Source: Galaxea fascicularis (lineage: Eukaryota > Cnidaria > Anthozoa > Scleractinia > Euphylliidae). From it: a DNA stretch of 64,000 bases. The position numbers and the translations under genes were made by a program. The notes below the pieces were generated by a model, which did no database searches, had not been told where the DNA came from, and saw only the letters and a list, made by a program, of their open reading frames with translations. This document shows positions 22,054 to 34,323 of this stretch, one piece after another (positions within the stretch are counted from its first letter, which is position 1; each line of letters opens with the position of its first letter). Location: positions 35,007,797-35,071,796 of the forward strand of contig OX419335.1 of NCBI GenBank assembly GCA_948470475.1, in the 5' to 3' direction.

Positions 22054-22664
22054 ACTACCGAAAGCACTAAACTGTCGATTGCATCAGTTGAATTTTCGAT
22101 TTGCTCACGTGACCATTTGGAACGCCCCGTTTGGTCATGTGACTTTCCCTTCTCAGAGACTCTCTACAACAGCGGTTCGCGCTCAAATCAGGGCTCAAAT
22201 ATTAGCAATCATGAATGTTTTCGGCAGAACGTTTGAACGTGGAAAAATAACTGAAAAGGATATGAGGTCACTGATTATTGACGATATTTTTAGCGAGGGC
22301 GGAGATGTTTCAACAGAGTTCTATCCGTAGCAGTTCTCGTCATCAAGATAACGAACTCGTATCTGATCGCAACTTATATCTTGAAATGTTTTTGTTGTTT
22401 CTTTTACCCTTCTTATGATTCCATTTAAGTCGAAATCTTGAAATGGGGAGATGAAGAAAGTTCCACATTTCTGGAAGTTAGACCCGTAATAAACTTTCAC
22501 TTGGTACATAATCACTGATCGCGACACTCGAAACCCGCGAATGTGCCACCATTCCACGTGACCAAACGGGGCGTTCCAAATGGTCACGTGAGCAAATCGA
22601 AAATTCAAATGCAATCGATCGTTTTTTTTCCCAGGGTGCAAACAGTTTAGTGATTTCGGTAGTA
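22054..22664. mobile_element. 611-bp foldback DNA element
   Basis: The arms 22054-22143 and about 22553-22664 are long imperfect inverted repeats. Outer ACTACCGAAA(G/T)CACTAAACTG is followed by TTTTCGATTTGCTCACGTGACC and GGAACGCCCCGTTTGGTCA. The right arm has a roughly 15-bp insertion near GTGCACCCTGGG-like sequence. The spacer of about 410 bp has no recognisable protein. Each arm contains a CACGTG palindrome, a bHLH E-box. Confidence 0.7.
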
Positions 22665-25651
22665 AGCACTAGCTTGATCTCTGGAACACCCTCAAAGTGC
22701 AATAAATCACTGACTTCTTAATTTAAATTTAATTTTTTAATTGAATTTTTTCAATTTTTCTAGTCCCTAATTTAGAAAATATTGCAATTTGTCATTCGAG
22801 CACAATGGGTTGATTGATTTGTCCTGTGATTTTATGTTTTTTCAGCCTCTGTTAGATTGCTTGTCTTCTTTGTTTGCTGATCAATCTTCGTGTTATATTT
22901 TGCATCTCTTTCAAAATGAGAATTACGCCAATTTGAAAAAAGAAAAGGGAAGCACTCCACAGTAAGATATAAGAGATCTATCCTTTAGATATTTGGTTTT
23001 CCTAAGTACGTGTATAACACGTGGTTGATTGAACACTAAGGGGTTTCGCTTGTGACGTAATCAGTGTTTCAGCGAGAGTCAGAAGCCCTTTATTCTGCAC
23101 CTTTAAAGACCGTTTGGAAACAAAAGAGGCTCGGACAAAGCCGTTGATAACTCCTCCATTCTCTCTTGCCTTGAATTGTTAGTGCCACAAGGACGCTGAC
23201 CATTTTGCGCAACTCTCTTGAACTGTTACGGTATTGATTCCTCACATTTAAGGGGGCGAATTTTGTTTTTCAGGGCTGGAGACTTGAAGTAATTTCCTGT
23301 TAAATAAAGGAAAAAACAATTAAAACCTAAGTAAACTAAAATCAATCACTCTACTTGAAACAAAAAACAAAACAAAACAATGACCTTTTAAAAAGAATTT
23401 ATCACCTGACTGTCGATTTGCAAGTAATTATTTTCTTTGTTACATGGTATGTTTAACACGGGCGCTTTTGTTATTAGGTCACCAGATCACTATCTTTAAT
23501 TCTCAACTGAGTAATGTGTTCTCGTCGGTTTACTTTGTGCCGTCCAGTGTTGTTTGAAGCTTTGTTCAAAAAGTAAGAGAAAGCCAGAATTTTCGTTGAC
23601 GTAAAAAAAAAACGTCAAAGAGGTGATGACTGAATCGGCTGCCGGCATTGTATTGTATTGATAATCAGCGATATAAATCATATCTAGAACTCTATCAATT
23701 CAGTCAATTAGACTGAACTGGAATATATAGGCATTAATATTGGCCTTAATAACAAAAAAATTTCATCTGTTAGACTCTTCTGACGTGAAATCTTAAGAGC
23801 TTCTCAAAGTCCTCTTTTCTACCCACCCAAGCACGTACTCACTTGCGTTCTCCAAGTAGATAACGTTTTATGGTTTTTCGTGATAGCAATTGAATTTATT
23901 TAACTAATTTAAGTCCCGGATTGATGACGAACAACTGGGAAAGAAATTTTTGGGGTGGACAAGAGAAATCGCTTCGAGATTCCGGAGCTTTTGTTCGCGT
24001 GAGGCATTCTGCGTGTTTAAAGCTTGGTTGAGCTGGGTTCATGTTGCCGGAATAATTTTGAGTGTAATTGGGTCATGTTGACGTTTGCGGCTACCGGCGT
24101 TAAGCATGAATTTTTCCAGAGTAGTCAAGTTATGTAACTAACTTGTTGCTAAAAGAGCTTAATAAGGAATCCGTGCACGTGTATAAGTCACCATGATTGA
24201 ACATTCAGTGAGGTACGCCGCCGAATTTCCAAACTGAAGACAAACCGATTTTCAAGAGAATCACATAGACCTGAGCACTGACATTTTATGACATACTAAA
24301 GAAACGGGCAGAAGAGTTGTCTAAACTGACATGAAGGGGCAGTCGCCCCTCTTGTTTCCGAAGTCGCTGGAATAATTCCTCTTCGCCAAACCGTTTGTCA
24401 CTGGTTTGTTTTGACCGCTACTTCAGAAATATGAATGAAATAAGATAACAGGCTTAAGTTTTCTCAAGTGGCAAAATGCCCGCACTCAAACAGTTGTGGT
24501 AGTGGGAAGGTTAGCTAGCTTTTCCATTCAAGAATAAGATTCTGTCCCCTAAATCCTCAGTGTTTCTTTGCGACAATTTTGACAAAACAATCTGATCTAA
24601 CAGCTGACACAGATATGCCGGGCCCTAAGGCCAGAGGACAGTCTGAGAGCCTTGACAGACAAACTCAAACACTTCAAAGCTATTAGTGCTCAAAAGTTGT
24701 CCTTGATTGCCCATGCTCCTGTTTGTGTTAATGATCAACAGGTTTAGTCGTTTTTTTAAAGCACTTTGGCAGGCATAAGGCAAAGCTGAAGGCAATCCAT
24801 GAATACATGATGCATCACGTTTCGCTCGCATAGATGCGGTTAGCCGGGCGCCAGAGTGGGAGGTGGGGAGATATATACACGTACGAATCACGTGGAAACA
24901 ATCATTTCATTGGAGATAACGGGGGAACTGAGCTTTGCTTTTGGTCTGACTTCCCTCGAATATAAAACTGATAAACAACCTAACAGCAATAGGGAAGATA
25001 AAGGTTCGCTTCCTTGTCATGAAAGTCGGCGAAGTGGGAATTTTTAATTATGAAATATAAGAAATTAAACTGATCGTATATTGGCGTTCGTCGTTGTGGT
25101 GGCCTAAGACAAATATTTTGCGGTAGCATCTAATAAAACCATTGTCAAGTGTTTTTTAATTCTTACATGTTTTGTGGTATCAATATAAGTTATAATGAAT
25201 GCTTTGGACAATAGCAAACACTTTAGAATACAATGTTCTTATTGGTTATGGTCAAACCACAGAAGCAAGATTATGCCAGCTGTGGTAGATTTTTTTTAGT
25301 TCTAGAAAACCTTTGGTGAACATTCCATTTAATTCCATGGATACCCGAGATATGAAGGTGTTCTATATTTTGCTTTTGAGAATATATAGACTCCCGAAGT
25401 TTACTGTGTTTCTTGAGTTAGAACTGAACTTAAGCTCAATTGACCAACCATATCATGTGGTTCTAACTTATTTTCAAGTCCCTTGATGTTTTTGACGTAC
25501 ATAAATTAAACAGTGATTAGCGCTTTTCGCGCGGTCTGATGTTATTCACCTCCGAAGAATTCGCACGAAAATTTTAATTGTTGACAGGAATAAATGAGTT
25601 CAAATTCATCATTTCTTAGCTATATTATCTCACCGTTTTAGTATATACTAA

Positions 25652-25762
25652 AACAATTACTCACCTCGATGCAGTGGGCAGGGGTGGATATTCACCGAGT
25701 CGTGAAGCGGCGAGGTAAATATCCACCGCGAACCACCTCCACTTCGGTGAATAATTGTTAAT
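25652..25762. repeat. Small palindromic repeat (ATTACTCACC ends)
   Basis: ACAATTACTCACC at the left is mirrored by GGTGAATAATTGT at the right. Internal GTGGATATTCACCGAG and AGGTAAATATCCACC form further hairpins. A related fragment (AGGTAAATATTCTGCC) lies at about 56930. Probably a short MITE. Confidence 0.5.
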
Positions 25763-27089
25763 TATCTACGCGATATCCATACAAGCTCATCTAAAGGGAG
25801 ACTGTACACTGCCCGTGTTGAAGAGTCTTAAAGGCAGACGGAACAACAGAGGAGATAAATTTCTTGTGAAGAAAGAAAAAAATCTCAACTGTGGTTTCCA
25901 TAACGTGCTGTCGGATTATCAACATGCACTCTTCTGCGCGTGTTCTGAGACTGCTTCTGTTGGCTTCGATGAAGCTGCGCAATATCCACACCAAATTGTT
26001 TTTCTTTTTTTATATATTGAGGCAAGAAATACGTTCGTAAATGAGAAAATTACATTTGGGGATGATATGATGAAATACATTGATAATGACTTCCGCCTGT
26101 AAAATTGACGACGGTCAATCACCCGCCATTGGACCACTCGGCCAATAACAAACAAACGTTGAAAAAAAAAAAAAAAGCGCAGAAAATTAAAAAAAAAAAT
26201 CACGCGATTGCGCTACCGTTGGAGTCACGCACAGCTTTCGCAACAAGTTGCTGCAGTATTCACGCAGGCTGAATTGTTGTGTTCTTGCAAAAGGCGTTTG
26301 TAACTGTATAAATGATACTGCATGATGAAAAAAATATTGCAATAATCATCATGACATTTCAATTACATAATCAATGGCAATCGATCTTTTTTAAACGTCT
26401 ACGATGCGGGCTATTTGGAAAGCCTGATAAACATCACATTAAGAGAGAAAAAAAGCCAAAAATCTTGCAGATCCACGCACACTTTGCCCGTCAGCATTTT
26501 GTCGTGAAACAAGCTGAACTGTTTTATTGTTTCAGTTGACCGGCGAAATTGGTACTATAAATCACAGTTTATAAATATACAGATATCAGCACATTTCAAA
26601 ATGATATGGTAATATATTGCTTTGCTCATGACGGCCTCCCGCTACAAATCGATAGTGATCTTAGTCCAAACAACAGATTGTAAAGCGCTCAGCTCATCAC
26701 ACAATGGTGGGACAGAATAGGTTAGCGCTGGAAATCCATCAAACGGTCGATAAAGTCACGCAAAACGTCTTTCGATCTGTGAAAAGGTTGCTGCAGTACT
26801 TTTGGGCTGAGCTGCTTTGTTATTGACCATAGCATTATTTATAGAAATAGTACGACAAGAATACTCTTCAGAATGAGATGGCGAATTATTGACGTAATGA
26901 CTTGCGTCAAAGGAATCAACGGCAAACATTTTACGCTAAGCGGACCACATAGCATTTTGTAAAGCACGCAAAAAAAAAAAAAAGGAAAAAAGAAAAAAAG
27001 CGAGGGAAAATGATCACGTGATTGATAAGCCTCCTGGGTAACAAATAATGAACCAGAGAAGGGAGCAGTGGAAATTACCAGAAATCAAC

Positions 27090-27185
27090 AGCAATAATAG
27101 TATTAATAATAATAATGATAACGACAATGATAATAAATAGTAATAATAATCATTTTTATTATCAATATTATTTTTACAACTATTA
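27090..27185. repeat. AAT/ATT microsatellite, partly palindromic
   Basis: Runs of AATAATA and then ATTATTA-type triplets produce poly-Asn, Tyr or Leu false frames. Non-coding. Confidence 0.8.
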
Positions 27186-29580
27186 GTGTTGTTGGTATCA
27201 TTATTTTGAGCAGAAGTTTTATTTCTGCTATTAGGCAATTAGACGTGCTTGAGTAAAGTTTTTAGCAACTGGAAGACGGAACAAAGCAATGGAATTAAAT
27301 AAATTAAAAAGCAAATAATCCCATAACGCGTACGCGTATTTCGTGCCTTGCTTCAGGCGCGTGACTTTCTTGCTACTCGCTTAATACACTGGTTAAAAAG
27401 TTCGAAAAACGAGGAAAACTAATGGACTATTACCACAAGTGCCTTACGTCTAATTTGCATATCTGCGACTCTTTTCAAACGAGAGAAAGCCTCTGTAGAA
27501 ATTTATTGTCCGGTGACCGGTGGCGGGGAAAAAGAGCGATTACTTAAAGAATCCACCACATACAGCCAACTGTTTTTGTTGGGTGAAGGTTTTTTACAGG
27601 GACAATGTCATGGGGGGTTTTGTTTTCCGGCCCAAACTTTACAGAAATTGCTGCTTAATGACCTTCACCGAAACATTCCTTACAATGTAGAAGAAAGATA
27701 TCAATTGATTTTTTTTGCAGGAAAAGTCATCCTGCGAGAGTTAGCCTAAATTTTTCAAAATACAATTCATTTTTATTCATGTCATCCGTAACAGAGGAAG
27801 ACAGTATTTAGTATCAGGTAAATAAATGGAGTCCTGAGTAAATAAGCTTCTTCATTATTTTGGGGGTTTTCCTAATGTAAAGACATTTTTTGCTTCTTTC
27901 AGTAGACAGAGATAGCATGACAGTGCTCTTTTAATCTTACGTGCATGCAAAGATGACTGAGGTATACTATTACTTGGCGAAATCTCTCATTCTTCCTGTC
28001 ATTGTAGTGTTGGTGCGTGAAGTGTGTTTTTCATGCTTCCTTCCCTTTCTTTTAGCAATTGAGTACGTTTCAAGGCAATGAATAGCCACTTTTATTAGAA
28101 AGATAGAAGCTAACATCCGAAACCCTAAAAAAATAAACAGTTGACGTTTACGATGTAGGAAAGTTAGAAACCGAATAACTGTTAACACCAATTGTTTGAC
28201 TAGTGTTTTAAATAGCGTTTACTAATTTTTTATCATCAGTTTATTCATAAGCAATTAAACCTGCGGGAGCCGAAGATCTTTCCCTCGGTGCCGGGATTTA
28301 AATCAGATCGTGATATTTGCCTCCTTTCCGTTCCGATTGAAAATTGTGAAAGAACAAACCAAATTCCTTTCTAATTGTCGAGAACATCACTTCGCGAGGA
28401 GCCGACACCACTCTAGTTAATGCGAAAAGTAACATGATTCACGTCACTGTTTGTTTGATATTTTAATTCTAAATGAATTTAGAAGAGAGTTTTCAAGAGC
28501 ATGCGGTCTATCAATCGTTTGAGTTCTAAGAGTGCACTTGGCTACATAATAAACCAAGGACTTTCGTTTCTTAAGGACTAAATATGTCAAATTAAATATG
28601 TCAAAGTAAGAAAACAACAATATAGTATGAAAAAACTAAAGGGATTCTAGAATTTTTGTTAAGGGCGTGTTCCCATTCTTCTTTATCCCAAATTACAAAC
28701 GGTATTTAATATTGTCCGCAGAGATCGTCCCACATAGTCACGGTTCCGTTCGTTGAAAGAGTTTTGATTAAGGAACGGGATAAAGTATGCTTGGTTTGTT
28801 CCAGAACTGTATTTTCTATTCGCAGGAACAGCACATGTTCTATTGATGTTGCTTTTTAAGGAAACACAGAAAGATGGCTTAGTGAACAGCATTTGTTTTT
28901 GCGTCCGTCACGATTACATCAGTAGATTTTTCGTGGTTTCCCGGCTTAAATAAACAATAGGCACTCTTGTGATTTTTTTATCCATTTTTATTGCAGCACT
29001 TCCAGAAGATGATTTTATTGGCTAAAATGGAAGCTCAGATGAAAGATGATCTCCAAAATAAACTCTTAACGAAAAGCTAAAGATTTGAAATTTCAAGTGA
29101 ATGTTGTCAGTGCCATTTTTGTGGTTAAAATGTATTCTAAACCGCGCTGTCAAAAAGAGAAAGAATCATGACCAAAAACCAATATCTTTAGATGATCATT
29201 TTCGCAAATTGTTTTCTTGTAAATGATCATGCGACTACCACGCGTCTGCGATACAAATATACCATTCACTGTTAATCAGACACTACACCCCTTCAATACC
29301 GTCTCACAAATACGACTCCGACGTGCGGTGCGGTGCGGTGTTTGTGCGGTGTTTGGGCTTCCACTCAAAGTATCTCAGCAGACTCTTGCTCTCGCTTCAA
29401 GAGCAATATTCATAAGTGTTGTAAACAGGAAGCCAAGAGGTTTCGTGACTTCACCGAAAGCACGCGAACGTATAACTATTTAGATGTTTTTGAAAACGTA
29501 AGTCGTACTAAGTTAATTATGCAAGCATCTAAACAATTTTAATAGTCTACTCACATCTGACCATTGACGTCTTACGCGTG

Positions 29581-29588
29581 TATATAAA
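29581..29588 (+). promoter_or_regulatory. TATA box of DIO-A
   Basis: TATATAAA lies 62 bp before the DIO-A start codon, giving an expected transcription start near 29610 and a short 5' UTR. Most other genes here lack such a box. An AAAGGTCA motif (29614-29621), which fits a nuclear-receptor monomer site, lies about at the predicted start. Confidence 0.55.
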
Positions 29589-29613
29589 CTTGAGGGGCTG
29601 AACGCAGTCATTC

Positions 29614-29621
29614 AAAGGTCA
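29614..29621 (+). promoter_or_regulatory. AAAGGTCA nuclear-receptor half-site candidate
   Basis: AAAGGTCA matches the NR4A/NBRE-type extended half-site and is preceded by TC, as in many monomeric receptor sites. It lies between the TATA box and the DIO-A ATG. An 8-bp match arises by chance often, so function is only suggested by its location. Confidence 0.25.
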
Positions 29622-29649
29622 TAGATGGTAAAACCGTTTTAGAGCGGCC

Positions 29650-32600
29650 ATGATCTCTATACTTTTGTACGCCATCATATGGCCTCTAACGGTCTTTCGT
29701 ACCGCTCTAGCAATCGGCCTGGTGCGAATCGCTTCCTCGCTTCCTATTATTCAAGACAAAATCAAAAAATACAACGAAAAGTACCTTTTGGTGCCGTATG
29801 AAAATTTCTGGCAATCATGGTGTAGCTGGTCCATGTTGCGTACGGTGGTAAATATGGAGCTGGCCGAGCTGAAGAAGACAGCGCGACTTGGTTTCCCGGC
29901 GCCGAATTGTAAACTTGTTTCTACGGAAGGACGGGAGGAAAAGCTGCTGGACTATGCGCAGGATGATCGGCCGCTGGTTCTCAACTTCGGGAGCTGTAGC
30001 TGACCCCCGTTCTTCATCCGCCTCCAGAACGACTTTACTAAGGTTGTTCGGGATTTTGCTGATGTCGCAGATTTTCTGGTTGTGTACATCAGCGAGGCTC
30101 ACCCATCGGACGGTTGGAGATGGAATGTAAGTTCTCTTAGTTAGGTTTCTATTCCTAAACTGAGTACCATGGTGGAAAAAAGAAGCTAACAGCACCGGTT
30201 CCGTGGAATTACAAACCAGTATTTTCAGTCCTAATATTTGGATGTAGTCATCGAGAGAGCAGTATAGATTTAAGTTGAAAAACCGCGTTACTAGAAAGGA
30301 CCGCTCAAATAGCTTTCATAATATGGGCCACACCTTTCTTTAACAATACTTAAAAACGATAGGACCGCGTTGCAAGTTTTCTGACAGCAAGTAAGTATTG
30401 CATGCTCAAAGCCCCTGCCTCAGTACAACGCATTTAACAACAACACGGGAAGGAAGAATTCAATAATTGCATTTTGGTCGGAAAGATTTCGGAAAGCTTG
30501 TTAGTGTAAAAGATTAATCATAGAGCTTGGTACGTTTGGCACTTGGCAGATTTTAACTAAAAATGAAACTGGTTTTGCAATTACGTACGCATGGACATTT
30601 ACGAATCAGCTGATGCGGAGAGATTCCTGAATCCGCTTGTGTAGAACAAACATCAAAACGTTGTTTTATTTCATATGCAAGAGAATTACGAAGCGGAAAA
30701 TTGATATCAGTGCAATTTCATTTAAAGTACGCATGGTGAGATAATTTAACTTCATCGGTATCGTATAGTTTTCTACCGAGAGACAGTGCGGATTATTTTA
30801 ATACCAGTTGAGTAAAGGTGTTTTGAACAAATAAAATAGTTTTGTCTAATTTTAAAGTGACTTGATGATTTCCTTGAATACGTTCTCGTTTGAGAGAACC
30901 TGTACTTAAAACTATTTAACGGTCTTAATAAGAAATATTAGCTCTCCTACGAATGAGTGCGGTTGCGTCAAGATTTTATGTCCGGTTTTTACAGCAATTA
31001 ATAGTATTGGGCTGACGGCCGATGGTCGAATTGTATCATACGAGTAAATTTAACAAGCGTTAGTAACTAAGGTCTCTTTCTCTCTTCATTCAAAATGTTC
31101 ATATATTCAGTATGTATAATAACAGACTGAGCTATTTAACAAGAACGTACCTCGATCAGTACTGGATCCTGTTGAAGTCACACACCGTAGTTCACATATC
31201 GATCACTCTGTTTTTTAGTCGCCTTTCAGTTACATCGTAACACAAACTGGAGGAATAGTTTTCATCATTGCATCCTAATAGGTTTTCTGGCGAAACGATC
31301 GAAAATTGATCCGTTTGATGGACTTGTTTGCTTAATCGCGAAGTGTTGGAGTGTGCTATATATTGGCGTTTTCGCTCATGGTTATTGTTGGTTGCGTGGG
31401 TCAAACACTATTTTGGTCATAAAATGTCCTTTATAGTAGTTTTCAGTTGAGTGTTGTAAAAACAATACCAAAGCAATCACTGAATCAATCACAGCAGACC
31501 GAAACAGCACAATCTGTGAGCCAATCAGAATTCAGCGCAATTACATGTAACCGGCTTAAAACGCGGCAAAATGCGTGCGTGCAAGTCGCGATTGGATTTG
31601 GTTTTGCCCCTCATTGGGTGAAAAAGTGTCACGTCGCGAGTTTTGCTGGTCAATCACCGATCTAAGCAATGCAAAACCAAGCAAACGCAATGTCCTTTTG
31701 ATGCTAAATAGGCCATTTTACAGTTGTTCGCTCAGTGACCTGGCCTATGAATGGCAGCGAGGTTGCCGGTGACCTTGTTTTGATAGAGACCTTACTGCTT
31801 TTATCATGTAAATCATGTTGTTATAATGCTAACTAGTCTTCATTTACATAAGAAAAACAGAGAGGTTTGTATCAAAACAAGGTCACCCTCAGCCTCGCTT
31901 CCATTCACAGGCCAGATAACTCAGCCACAACTGTAAAACGGTCTATTGAAAACCGCTCTAATTCGAAGACATATACGTCGATGTTACTCGAAAAAACATT
32001 ATACTGATTTCATTGTACTGCTTGCGGACCCTTTGCACATTTTTTCCCACCTTGTGTGCTCCAGATTCTAGCTCTGGTGGACTGTCACGCATACTTGAAA
32101 TGTTGTAACAAAAAAATGTACAAAAAATATCTCGCGTTCTTTGGTTCACTGGAAGCCTATCTCAAATGCAGACAACTCAATTCTGTAGACGGCCATCAAA
32201 AGTAAACGCAGTCCGGTCAATTAGACGCACATGATTCTTGGCTTAACTCAAACAACTAAAGCAAATCAAGACGCAAATCTCTTAATCCTTTCTGACCTCT
32301 TAACAAAGCACTTTAACGAGCCTAAAAGCCTCTTCTCATCTATTTTGGTTCTGCTGGCATTTTCTTTACTCAAGTCTCAAATATCAAACCCACTTCAGGC
32401 AAAGTCTTGTTTTGCTCATTACTGATCCGGATTGGGTGCAATGATCCACAGGCCAATCAATAATTGCGACTGTGTTAATGTCGACAGGCTTCGTTTATGG
32501 ATTATATTATTGAGAATGTTTTTTTAACCATACTCATCGAGAGCTGATTTGGAAATTTTACGTAAACATCATGCATAAAAAAACCCTGGTTAAGTGGCGT

Positions 32601-33072
32601 CTCAGATATATATCAAGCTTGCTCGTGGCCTCGCTTCCTGAAACCTCCTCGTCACTTGCTGTTTCCTTTGTTAAGGGTTAATTATACACCTCTTCCACAA
32701 CAAATATCCCACAACGCACTCCTGTGGCGGACTGTCGTCATTCAGATCCACCCGGCAATGCATCGTGCATGCATTAATTCGTCTTATCTTTTGCAGAATA
32801 ACGTCGAAATTGCCCAGCATAAGAGTCTAAAGGAACGGTGTGAAGCAGCCAAAATCTTGAAATCAAGTCAATGTCCGGTCCCCATCTTGGTTGATACCAT
32901 GGAGGATGAAGCCAACCAAGCTTATGGCGCGTTTCCCGAAAGACTGTTTATTGTACATAAAGGAAAGATCGTGTACGAGGGTGGAATGGGTCCATACTAT
33001 TATGACTTAACGGAAGTGAGAAAGTGGCTTGAAAAATGGAGATTTGAAATGAAAAGTAGTGAATCCTCATGA
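29650..33072 (+). CDS. Iodothyronine deiodinase selenoprotein, paralogue A
   Basis: Removes iodine from iodothyronines through an active-site selenocysteine. Two coding exons, 29650-30126 and 32797-33072, with GT-AG borders give 250 residues, normal for the family. Residues about 3-25 form a hydrophobic N-terminal membrane anchor. The in-frame TGA at 30001-30003 (residue 118) lies in NFGSCS-Sec-PPF, the signature of all deiodinases, so it encodes selenocysteine and is not a break. The catalytic histidines are His151 (YISEAHPSDGW) and His167 (IAQHKSLKER); their spacing from Sec fits vertebrate enzymes. A thioredoxin-like fold ends with [30 protein letters not shown] lies 320 nt beyond the stop. 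The terminator is itself TGA, with another in-frame TGA four codons later. The subtype (D1, D2, D3 or a cnidarian-specific type) cannot be assigned by eye. DIO-B lies tail to tail 4.1 kb downstream. Confidence 0.95.
31707..31947. mobile_element. 241-bp MITE in DIO-A intron
   Basis: About 78-bp inverted arms: the left starts AATAGGCCATTTTACAGTTG, and the right is its imperfect complement ending CAACTGTAAAACGGTCTATT. The arms meet near TGACCTTGTTTTGATA / TATCAAAACAAGGTCA, leaving a spacer of about 85 bp. Non-coding; it accounts for the open frame over 31575-31772. Confidence 0.75.
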
Positions 33073-33391
33073 AAGAGACGCTGACGTCAGTGCAACATAA
33101 GTCTTTATTCGGTCACTCTGATTTGGTTTCGGGCATGAGAATTGTCCAAGCCACAAACTCTTCATTGGGTATTCTATTTATTGTGCTCTCAAATAGAGCC
33201 TTATTTAAACTATGTATATAGATATTTAATCAACTGTTTTACAGTCGTTCATTCTAAACTCGTCAATGCAAAACTGACAAAGAGTAAAAGAGGTTCCAGC
33301 CGATTGTTTGATGACTAGATCGTATTTGCTAGTCATAGCGTCCGCATTTTTACACGTTTTATTCTCCGAAGCTGTTTTTTGTTTGTCCACT

Positions 33392-33471
33392 GTTAAGATG
33401 TGAAAGATGATGGCCCAAGATAAAAAGCCTCTTAGAGGCCTTCTTTGGCTTGAGGGATACACATCGTTAAC
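33392..33471 (+). promoter_or_regulatory. SECIS element (type II) of DIO-A
   Basis: Directs selenocysteine insertion at the DIO-A UGA by recruiting SBP2 and eEFSec. Helix I: GTTAAGATGTG (33392-33402) pairs with CACATCGTTAAC (33460-33471, one bulge). The core is AUGA at 33407-33410 opposite UGA at 33451-33453, giving tandem G.A pairs. Helix II: GCCCAAGA (33413-33420) pairs with TTCTTTGGC with one mismatch. The apical loop opens with the required A-run (AAAAA, 11 nt after UGA), followed by a small extra stem GCCTC/GAGGC, which makes it type II. It lies 320 nt after the stop, and a poly(A) signal follows at 33512. Confidence 0.9.
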
Positions 33472-33511
33472 ATAGTTAAATAAGATGCAGTGATTGGTCA
33501 ATTTAATGTGA

Positions 33512-33517
33512 AATAAA
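33512..33517 (+). terminator. DIO-A polyadenylation signal AATAAA
   Basis: A canonical AATAAA 40 nt after the SECIS, so the SECIS would be kept in the mature 3' UTR. Confidence 0.55.
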
Positions 33518-34077
33518 TTCATGGAACTAATTGTACTCTTTAGTGGTCGATGCTGTGGGCATTTTTTTGAACAAAAAAGCCCACTTATAGCAGAATTGGA
33601 ATCCTTGCATCCCCTCATACTGAAATCTTTCCCCAAGTCAAAGGAATTAGCCACGAGGCTAGTTACGTTTTTGCCATGTTCAATTAGATTCTAATGACGT
33701 AAGCGTGTACTTGTCCGGATGATGGACATCATTCAGTTGTAGAAGTTGTCCTGCATTTTTCGAGAATTTCAAAAACGAACCAAGGGTTCAATCGGATTAC
33801 TGCATAATCTTCACCAGCTTAATCTCCAGCAAAATGCGGTCAAGCGCTAGTCTTGATTGCAGGCCGCTAATTAATTAGAAGTGGATAATCATTCCTGGTC
33901 TAAGAATTTAGCTTCTGCGCAAAATTACGGCTCTCAACAGACGAGATGTTTGTTTCAGTAGTTTTCGATGGCTAGTCTCTATTCCCGCCTACCTCGCCTG
34001 CTTGGGTGAAAATAAATAAAACTCAGCGTTATAAAAATGAAAGAAAAGCACCATTCTTTCTCAATACAGGCATCAAG

Positions 34078-34323
34078 AGTTTCAGTTTTCTTTGTGGGAC
34101 GCAGTGCATTATGGGACAGAAAGTGAGCACGAAGTCTTGAATGGCAGCCATATCCTTGTCTCCTTTTGGTGAATATTTGTATTGTTTGGCAATTAGTTCC
34201 AATATTCGCGTAAAAGGGGACAAGATGAAAAGGGAAAATAATCTGATATGTGACTGCCATTCGAGAGCTGGTGCTCACTTTCTGTCCCACAATGCACTGC
34301 GTCCCACAATGGAAACTGAACTG
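34078..34323. mobile_element. 246-bp foldback MITE
   Basis: About 76-bp arms (34078-34153 and 34248-34323) are complementary with a few mismatches: TGTGGGACGCAGTGCATT, GACAGAAAGTGAGCAC and AATGGCAG segments mirror each other. It explains the overlapping open frames on both strands here. An identical copy occurs at 45280-45525 through the assembly repeat. Confidence 0.75.

Larger units (their letters stand above)
20121..29580. other. Gene-poor intergenic region
   Basis: No host exon could be supported on either strand. Open frames here are short, lack family motifs and are interrupted by AT-rich or repeat sequence. What can be named is the foldback element 22054-22664, a small palindromic repeat at 25652-25762, A-runs at 26160-26200 and 26970-27000, and the ATT/AAT microsatellite at 27090-27185. 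Confidence 0.6.

Noticed and set aside
25755..26102. 115-residue plus-strand frame as a gene
   Set aside because: It starts next to a palindromic repeat, shows no family motif and ends amid A-runs; no splice context was recognised.
30001..30003. In-frame stop suggesting DIO-A is a pseudogene
   Set aside because: The TGA occupies the deiodinase selenocysteine position, the frame stays open and conserved on both sides, and a SECIS follows in the 3' UTR.
33060..33135. Possible SECIS right after the DIO-A stop (AUGA near 33069, AA and CTGA nearby)
   Set aside because: The flanking sequences do not form a helix of adequate length, and the structure at 33392-33471 meets every SECIS requirement.
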